Origin: Budvicia aquatica DSM 5075 = ATCC 35567
GTDB taxonomy: Bacteria > Pseudomonadota > Gammaproteobacteria > Enterobacterales > Enterobacteriaceae
Length of the DNA stretch: 64,000 nt
Direction: 5' to 3'
NCBI RefSeq assembly: GCF_000427805.1
Contig: NZ_ATYS01000005.1
Location: forward strand, 5,236-69,235
Positions 57,844 through 64,000 of the stretch are shown here, one piece after another. The position numbers were made by a program, and so were the translations under genes. Numbering within the stretch: the first letter of the stretch is position 1; every line of letters begins with the position of its first letter. The notes under the pieces are model-generated. The model was given only the letters and a program-made list of their open reading frames with translations, ran no database searches and was not told the origin of the DNA.

Positions 57844-58302
57844 ATGAATAATAACAAACTGGCTGTTTCAGTAAGCCCGGTAAAGGAAGACGACTACGCC
57901 CAGTGGCTGCCTCATTGGTTAAGCTACCAGCAGTTCTACAAAGTCCAGCTTTCCGAAGAGATAACCTTAACCACTTGGAAACGCTTCTTTGAAGCTGGTA
58001 CCCCGGTGTATTGCGCCGTTGCCAGAGAAGGTCAGAAAATAGTAGGTTTCGTTCACTATCTTTTCCATGCCTCAACCTGGGCTATCAATGATTACTGCTA
58101 TCTGGAAGATCTGTTTGTTACCCCTGAAATCCGGGGCAAAAATATCGGTAAGCAGCTTATTGAATATGTACAACAGCAGGCTCAGCAGCATCAATCAGCC
58201 CGACTATACTGGCACACTCAGGAAACCAATTTAACCGCTCAGCGCCTGTATAATTGGATTGGCGAAAAACCGGGCATGATTGAGTACAGAATGCCTCTTT
58301 GA
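57844..58302 (+). CDS. GNAT N-acetyltransferase divergent from the MocR gene
   Basis: 152 residues. The acetyl-CoA loop EDLFVTPEIRGKNIGKQLIE (about 93-112) and a C-terminal TNLTAQRLYNWIGEKPGM segment identify a GNAT fold. An AGAGGT ribosome site precedes the ATG. Its divergent pairing with a MocR-type regulator suggests it acetylates the small amine or amino acid that the regulator senses; that is inference. Confidence 0.85.
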   Translation: MNNNKLAVSVSPVKEDDYAQWLPHWLSYQQFYKVQLSEEITLTTWKRFFEAGTPVYCAVAREGQKIVGFVHYLFHASTWAINDYCYLEDLFVTPEIRGKNIGKQLIEYVQQQAQQHQSARLYWHTQETNLTAQRLYNWIGEKPGMIEYRMPL

Positions 58303-58930
58303 GTACTCAGCATGTTGGTAATGACTTAGGGATATTCTATCTGGTAAAAAAGAACCCCCTTACGCTAAAATAAAACCACTTGATCAACAGCCTAATAATG
58401 GTCGGTTTTTTCGACCATTTTTTTGCCATTATAAAAATAACCAACCCTTACATGGTCCCGATAGATATAAGTCCACCATGCTAATTCGGCACCTTTTCCG
58501 CATTCAGTTTTTCAATAGTATAAATATAGTAATATCAATAACCGGTAATTATTCTATCACCTGATAGGGGAAGTGTTCGCTGGCCTTTTTACTGGCTGAG
58601 TGGTTAACGCTTCGGCAGGATAGCCGTTATCAAGATAGGTCATCATATCAAAATCCATTATGTTATAACGATTAAGTTTATCACTAACATATTAATGTAA
58701 TGTAAAAAGCTATATTTTCAATTAACATTTAAATTTTATTTTTACTTCTACATTAGTTAGCTATATATTACTTAGCTATATTAGTTTTTTATAATGCATT
58801 GGTGGACAACAAATTCCATCATTTGTAACACTTAAGTTTTCAATGCAAAATTTCTAACTGTAAATATAGCGTATTATATAATTAATAATCTGTTCTTCAG
58901 CTACAGCCTATTATTTCATGGAAGGGAATA
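58303..58930. other. AT-rich region upstream of the autotransporter
   Basis: 628 bp holding a plus-strand terminator for the GNAT gene (58397-58424) and then about 500 bp of very AT-rich DNA with no supported gene. The AT-rich part probably includes the autotransporter promoter and is a good candidate for H-NS binding. A GGAAGGGA ribosome site is at its right end. Confidence 0.5.
58397..58424 (+). terminator. Terminator downstream of the GNAT gene
   Basis: AATGGTCG and CGACCATT form an 8-bp stem with a T-rich loop and are followed by TTTTT. It lies about 95 bases after the GNAT stop. Confidence 0.8.
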
Positions 58931-61900
58931 ATGAATAGAATTTTTAGGACGATATGGAACACGTCACTGGGTGTATGGGTGGCGGTGTCAGAAATAGCCA
59001 ATGCTTCAAAAAATAACGTTTCTTCGAAGCATACGTTATCTTTATCAAAAAAATCATTCATTAACGCTTTCCCTGTATTACCACGGCAATTTAAGTTACA
59101 TACTCTGGCTGTTTTATTCGGCGCAAGTTTTATCTTCCCTGCCTATGGGCAAATTACCACTCAACAGCGGGCCAATGCTAACAACATCGTGCTCGATCAG
59201 GATGTTAATATCTCGCTGGCGGCCAGCGGCACGCCCGGCTATGGATTATGGGCGCAAAACGGCGGCCAAATTAGCGCAAGTACCAATCAAATATCGGTGG
59301 CATCGGCACTGAGTTCGGCCCTTTATGCTGAATCAGGCGGCCAAATTGTACTGAATGGAACCGGTGGTGTCTTAGACCTTTCAAATCAAAACAGCGGCTC
59401 ATCAGTGCCGATTATTGTGGCAACCGGAAACGGGACTAGCGTGGATTTAACCGGGGCAACCATTCACGGTAACACCAGCTCAGTCAATAATTTCACCCAA
59501 AGTGTGGTTGCACTGGCAGGCGCCAGCCTGAACCTGACTGACTCAACCATTTCTGTGGTTGGCGGAACTCAAGATAGTCAGAGTGGACCTGTGGGCATCT
59601 ATATATCTGGTGTAGGTACCACAGCTAACCTGGACCAGGTAGAGCTTAATTTATCGACGGTATCCACCCGCGGCGGCGGGATGAGTGGCCTGATGGTTAA
59701 TGGGCAGGCTACGGTAGTGGGCCATGATTTAACCATCAACCTAAGCTCGGGTACTGCCGGGCCGCAGGTAGCTATTGCCAGCTCTGGTAGCGGAACCAAT
59801 GTGACTTTAAACAATACCACCCTGATTGGTACCGCAACCGCAACGGCTAATCAGATTATTACCGCTATGCAGGCGATATCCGGTGGAGCACTGACCCTTA
59901 ACGGCGGCAGCATTAGCGGCAACGGGATCACCTCCGGATTAAGCAGCAACGGTAATAATTCCGTTCTGAACGCAAATAATTTTAATGTTTCAACCGCCAA
60001 ATCTAATGGTAGCCAATTAGTCAGTGCGGCTAATGGCGGGGTGCTTAACTTTACCGGTGGTACAATAAGCAGTACCCCAACGCAAGGAATGACATTGGTA
60101 TATGCTGCCGTGCTTAATTCCCGAGTCAACCTCAAAGATGCCACCGTTGTTATGCAAAAAGGGGGAGCAACTTCAAACATTAATGGCGTGGGGCTTTATA
60201 TTCATGGAGCCGCATCAATTATTGCAGATAATACGCTTATTGATATCAACGCATTATCCGGTAATCTTCGAGTAATCGGCGCTACAGCAGCCCAGGGAAA
60301 CACCGGCTCGCAAATTCAGTTGCTAAACGGCAGTAAAATTAACGTGGTTGGTGGATATTCGGCTAATTACGGGGGTTCTTATGGGGTACTGCTTAGCGGT
60401 ACCGGCAATAATTTTACCGGTAGCGATAGTTCGGTAACGGTATCGCGCAGTAGTCCGACAGTCGGCCAAGGCGTGACTGGGATTCAGATTCAAAATGGCG
60501 CCACAGCCAGCCTAACCAATATGACGATTCAGGCCACCGGCGACGGCTCTCAGGCGGTAGTCGGCTCAGGCAGTGGCACACAGATTAACCTTAATGCCGG
60601 AAATACCATTACCACTAACGGTGCGAACGGGCATGGTTTAGCGGTGCTAAACGGCGCCACCCTCAATGGTTTAACTGCCAGCGGCACCACCATTACCACT
60701 CAGGGTTCTGGTGCAAACGCGCTTTATTTAGCCGGACCCGCCACCGCCAATAGCGTCAATCTGAATAATGTGTCACTCAGCAGCGCGCAAGCCAGTGCGA
60801 TTAATATCGCCAGCGGTTCTGCAAATATTGAACTTAGCGGTGGTTCAGTAACTGCCGGAACCCGTCCATGGCTTAACGTTGCTGCCGGAGCTAGTGCTCA
60901 GGTTACCCTCAAGGATAGTCAACGGGTCACAGGCTCTACCCAGATGCTTGCCACGGGCACCAGCGATCTGTTACTGAATAGCGGTGCCACATGGGAGCTG
61001 ACTGCCAATTCCCAGCTCAGCAGCCTGGCCTTTAATGACGGAAAATTGATTTTTTCCGCCAATGCGGCGATTACCACCAATAGCCCGGTAACACTGAGCG
61101 GAAACGGCGGCGAATTTGATTCTAACGGGCTGAACGTTAGCTTTGCTAATCAGCTACAGGGTAATGGCCAACTGCTCAAAAGCGGTGCCGGTACATTAAC
61201 CTTAACCAGTACAGGCAGTTCTATAGGTAGCGTGGATGTTCAAAGCGGCGTGCTGAACTTCGGCCAAAGCGGTACTTTCTCTACTTCCGGCGATTTTATT
61301 ACCCGTAACGGTGCGACCACCCAACTCGGGTTTATTCCGACTCAGATCAATGTCGGCGGCACCTTCACTCAAGAATCCGGTTCAACCTTAGATGTGACGG
61401 TTGGCGCCCGTCCCGATATTGTGGCGGACCATGCCATTCTCGATGGCGAACTGGTGATTAGCGGCTTTCAACGTGACACATATCCGGTTAAGGCCAGCGA
61501 GGTTGAAGCTAATCCTTACACCATAATCCACACTACCGGCCCGCTGGGTATTAGCGGTAACTTCACCAACCAGGTTGGATCCGATCTCGGTATTGATTAT
61601 CTGCTTGAGCAAGGATATATCAGCGCTGATAACCAAGATTATAATATTGGTTTTCGTATGGCCTGGACTGATGGCGGGCAATCCCAAGGTAGCGGCGACT
61701 TTACGCTTAATGATGTCAACGACGCTTTTAATGTTGATTTAGCGTTACACAATCAAAGTGTACCATCCGGTGGTTTTGACAGCGGTTGGAGTGGTACCAC
61801 TTTAACTAAAAAAGGTGCCGGTTTACTGGTCCTTTCTGCATTGAATACCTACAGCGGAAAGACTGATGTGATGGGCGGAAGTCTTTCTTTGGCTGGCAAC

Positions 61901-64000
61901 GGAGATATTGGTGCCAGCAGCCAGCTTTTGTTATCCGGCAGCGATAGTCGGTTTGATATCAGCTATCTGACGGGTTCTTCAACCACCATCAATAATCTTG
62001 CCGGCGTTTCCGGTTCCCGAGTGACGCTTTCAGGCGGTAACCCTGCCAATCTTTCGGCCAAAACGTTGGTTATCCATAACGTCGCAAATGCCGACAGCAA
62101 TGGTAATACCGAGTTTTCCGGCGTGATTGACGATGCGGGTTTGGGCAGTAATCTGACCAAAACCGGAGCCGGTTCGCTGACGCTATCGGGTGATAATACC
62201 TATACCGGTATGACTGCGGTTGATGAAGGATCGCTTTTTATTGGCTCGGGCGGGACCAGCGGTAGTTTGATGAGCGCTCAACTGACCATTGCCGATAACA
62301 GCACCGTTATTTTTAACCGCGCTGATAACAGTGAGTATGCCGGTTTAATTACCGGAAGTGCTGACAGCACCTTGATAAAACGTGGCAACGGCATACTGAC
62401 GTTAAGCATGGCTGATTCACTGTTCGGGAGTAGTACGGTAGAAGCCGGTACGCTGCGGTTAAACCAAGTTGGCGTTATAACAAGCATTGGTGACTTTACC
62501 CTGATGGGCGGAGCAGCGCTCGATCTTGGCAATCCTGGTAGCTACTTAACCGTTGATAGCAATTTCAATATGCAGGATGGCTCAACGTTGAACGTATTTA
62601 TCGATCCGAAGGTGGGCGTTCAGTATACCGACATTTATGCTCAGCAAGCACAGATAGGTTCAGATACCACGCTGAATATCGCTGGTTTCTCTGCTACCTA
62701 TGGTTTACCTAACAGCAGTGATTACCATCTGACCGATATCACGGTACTTCACACCCTTAATGGACTGAACTTTACTCACGGCGCTACTGATTTTGCCACG
62801 CTGGGCGTAGGCGGTGCAGGTTCCTCGGTAGATTATTTAGTGGTTGAAGGTAAGCAAATTGGCGGAACCGACTATAACATCGGAGTGGGTTTATCCTGGT
62901 ATGGCGCTCACTTCAATTTACCGGCCGGGTACCTGCCAACCGGTAACTTCACGTTGACCAATGTCAATGAGGTTTTTCAGGTTGATGCTGCACTGAATAA
63001 CGAATCGAGCTATGGTCAGTCAGGAGATGCTGATTATTGGGACGGCCAGAGCCTGACTAAAAAAGGGCAAGGTACTCTGCTGCTCTCTGAAGCCAATACT
63101 TATACCGGCGATACGGTTATTGAGCAAGGCGGACTCTCACTATTAGGCAACGGTGATATTTCTTATAGTCGTCAGCTCAGCCTGAACGGCGCTGATGCTA
63201 ATTTTAATATTAGTCAGGTTAATAGCGCCGCCCGCACGATACACAACCTGACCGGCGTAGCCGGCAGTCAGATTATCCTTGGTGACAAAACGTTGACGGT
63301 CAATAATGCGACGGATACGTTATTTAGCGGTGATTTTATTACGGCCGAAGGAAGCCTGAGTAAGACCGGAAATGGTGAACTGATTCTGGCTGGCTATACC
63401 GGCTGGACCGGTAATACCGAGCTACAGGCAGGTACCCTCACGCTCGACGGCAGTAACGGCGGGGCCCAGCTGGTTAGTGATATTATTGGCAGCAGCGGCA
63501 GCACGCTGAACCTTATTCACGGGGCAAGCCTGACCGGGGCTATCGATCCTGCCGATGTGAATATTGATCGCGACAGCCTGTGGAATATGACCGCCAGCTC
63601 TCAGGTTAATCATCTTACGTTGGCAGGTACTGTTAATTTTTCCCAGCCGGAAGGCCCGCTAAATGCCGGGCGAACGCTCAATGTGGCGAACTGGGCCGGG
63701 GACGGTGGCAGCATCAGTTTGTACAGTGCACTCGGCGGCGATGATGCCATCACGGATAAATTAGTGATTGATGGCGATACCTCCGGTTCAACCTTGGTTA
63801 AAGTGACCAATGCCGGCGGCAGCGGAGCCCAAACCTTAAAAGGCATTGAGCTGATTGAAGTAAAAGGCGCGTCGAACGGTGAGTTTGTTCAGAACGGGCG
63901 TATTGTGGCCGGTGCCTACGACTACTCGCTGGTACGCGGAACCGAAGACAGAGCCAATAACTGGTACCTGACGTCATTAGCGCCAAAACCCAATCCCAGC
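58931..64000 (+). CDS. Giant autotransporter adhesin (type Va), 3' end outside window
   Basis: A single frame of 1690 codons runs open to the window edge. It begins with an extended signal peptide region (ESPR): NRIFRTIWNTSLGVWVAVSE, then a classical hydrophobic stretch (LAVLFGASFIFPAYG, residues 59-73). The passenger is Gly/Ser/Thr/Asn-rich and should form a long beta-helix. At least six passenger-associated repeats of the type LTKxGxGxLxLS...YTG occur near residues 749, 957, 1075, 1148, 1375 and 1476. The end (TDKLVIDGDTSGSTLVKV, ANNWYLTS) is the autochaperone and linker that precede a pertactin-type barrel. Likely surface adhesin or biofilm factor. Confidence 0.9.
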   Translation, partial: MNRIFRTIWNTSLGVWVAVSEIANASKNNVSSKHTLSLSKKSFINAFPVLPRQFKLHTLAVLFGASFIFPAYGQITTQQRANANNIVLDQDVNISLAASGTPGYGLWAQNGGQISASTNQISVASALSSALYAESGGQIVLNGTGGVLDLSNQNSGSSVPIIVATGNGTSVDLTGATIHGNTSSVNNFTQSVVALAGASLNLTDSTISVVGGTQDSQSGPVGIYISGVGTTANLDQVELNLSTVSTRGGGMSGLMVNGQATVVGHDLTINLSSGTAGPQVAIASSGSGTNVTLNNTTLIGTATATANQIITAMQAISGGALTLNGGSISGNGITSGLSSNGNNSVLNANNFNVSTAKSNGSQLVSAANGGVLNFTGGTISSTPTQGMTLVYAAVLNSRVNLKDATVVMQKGGATSNINGVGLYIHGAASIIADNTLIDINALSGNLRVIGATAAQGNTGSQIQLLNGSKINVVGGYSANYGGSYGVLLSGTGNNFTGSDSSVTVSRSSPTVGQGVTGIQIQNGATASLTNMTIQATGDGSQAVVGSGSGTQINLNAGNTITTNGANGHGLAVLNGATLNGLTASGTTITTQGSGANALYLAGPATANSVNLNNVSLSSAQASAINIASGSANIELSGGSVTAGTRPWLNVAAGASAQVTLKDSQRVTGSTQMLATGTSDLLLNSGATWELTANSQLSSLAFNDGKLIFSANAAITTNSPVTLSGNGGEFDSNGLNVSFANQLQGNGQLLKSGAGTLTLTSTGSSIGSVDVQSGVLNFGQSGTFSTSGDFITRNGATTQLGFIPTQINVGGTFTQESGSTLDVTVGARPDIVADHAILDGELVISGFQRDTYPVKASEVEANPYTIIHTTGPLGISGNFTNQVGSDLGIDYLLEQGYISADNQDYNIGFRMAWTDGGQSQGSGDFTLNDVNDAFNVDLALHNQSVPSGGFDSGWSGTTLTKKGAGLLVLSALNTYSGKTDVMGGSLSLAGNGDIGASSQLLLSGSDSRFDISYLTGSSTTINNLAGVSGSRVTLSGGNPANLSAKTLVIHNVANADSNGNTEFSGVIDDAGLGSNLTKTGAGSLTLSGDNTYTGMTAVDEGSLFIGSGGTSGSLMSAQLTIADNSTVIFNRADNSEYAGLITGSADSTLIKRGNGILTLSMADSLFGSSTVEAGTLRLNQVGVITSIGDFTLMGGAALDLGNPGSYLTVDSNFNMQDGSTLNVFIDPKVGVQYTDIYAQQAQIGSDTTLNIAGFSATYGLPNSSDYHLTDITVLHTLNGLNFTHGATDFATLGVGGAGSSVDYLVVEGKQIGGTDYNIGVGLSWYGAHFNLPAGYLPTGNFTLTNVNEVFQVDAALNNESSYGQSGDADYWDGQSLTKKGQGTLLLSEANTYTGDTVIEQGGLSLLGNGDISYSRQLSLNGADANFNISQVNSAARTIHNLTGVAGSQIILGDKTLTVNNATDTLFSGDFITAEGSLSKTGNGELILAGYTGWTGNTELQAGTLTLDGSNGGAQLVSDIIGSSGSTLNLIHGASLTGAIDPADVNIDRDSLWNMTASSQVNHLTLAGTVNFSQPEGPLNAGRTLNVANWAGDGGSISLYSALGGDDAITDKLVIDGDTSGSTLVKVTNAGGSGAQTLKGIELIEVKGASNGEFVQNGRIVAGAYDYSLVRGTEDRANNWYLTSLAPKPNPS

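Noticed and set aside
59599-63986. Many leftward open frames of 60-110 codons opposite the autotransporter
   Set aside because: They are antisense shadows of the Gly/Ser/Thr-rich passenger codons, have no ribosome sites or recognisable domains, and would overlap a clear frame.

Overview
The window is a chromosomal segment of a Gram-negative gammaproteobacterium of the order Enterobacterales. The evidence is the cpxPRA, trmL-cysE-gpsA-secB-yibN, gpmM-envC-yibQ, hldD-waaFC, waaA-waaE-coaD-mutM-rpmGB-radC, coaBC-dut-slmA and rhaBAD/rhaSR blocks, whose protein lengths and order closely follow E. coli, Klebsiella and Yersinia. The LPS core genes are of the Klebsiella/Serratia type (wabG, wabH, wabN, waaE), not the E. 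coli type. With an ERIC element, a gluconate dehydrogenase operon and no grxC beside secB, this suggests a lineage outside Enterobacteriaceae sensu stricto (Budviciaceae- or Yersiniaceae-like); that placement is inference.

1-8.2 kb: the Cpx envelope-stress system, with the CpxQ small RNA at the extreme left edge and a perfect CpxR box between cpxP and cpxR. Next come trmL, the leftward yibN/secB/gpsA/cysE group (grxC missing) and gpmM. 8.2-23.5 kb: envC and yibQ, a wrecked family-2 glycosyltransferase, then the LPS inner-core locus hldD / waaF-waaC / an AT-rich stretch (GT4, waaL O-antigen ligase, decayed GT2) / wabN (reverse) / wabG-wabH-waaA-waaE-coaD. Together they build heptose, Kdo, GalA, GlcN and Glc substituents on lipid A and attach O-antigen. 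23.5-28.6 kb: housekeeping genes mutM, rpmG, rpmB (with a structured leader), radC, coaBC, dut and slmA.

28.6-40.3 kb: a metabolic block read leftward. It holds a three-subunit periplasmic gluconate-type dehydrogenase (Tat-exported gamma subunit, GMC flavoprotein, triheme cytochrome c), cyuP-cyuA for L-cysteine uptake and breakdown, and dcuB-fumB for anaerobic fumarate/C4-dicarboxylate metabolism. 40.3-44.8 kb: small and accessory genes, including an unrecognised CxxC microprotein, a GlpM-like membrane protein, two GNAT acetyltransferases, a metallo-beta-lactamase-fold enzyme and a secreted two-domain histidine phosphatase with a degenerate second half. 44.9-52.7 kb: a complete L-rhamnose regulon (rhaT, rhaM, rhaD, rhaA, rhaB, rhaS, rhaR), with CRP-type sites in the divergent rhaB-rhaS region and upstream of rhaT.

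52.7-64 kb: an accessory region with small periplasmic proteins (unknown, CusF-like, HdeA/B-like), a nested inverted-repeat element, a tandem FluC fluoride-channel pair, a MocR-type regulator divergent from a GNAT gene, and a very large autotransporter adhesin. The autotransporter is open to the right edge for 1690 codons, and its translocator barrel lies outside the window. I saw no rRNA, tRNA, CRISPR array, prophage or complete insertion sequence.
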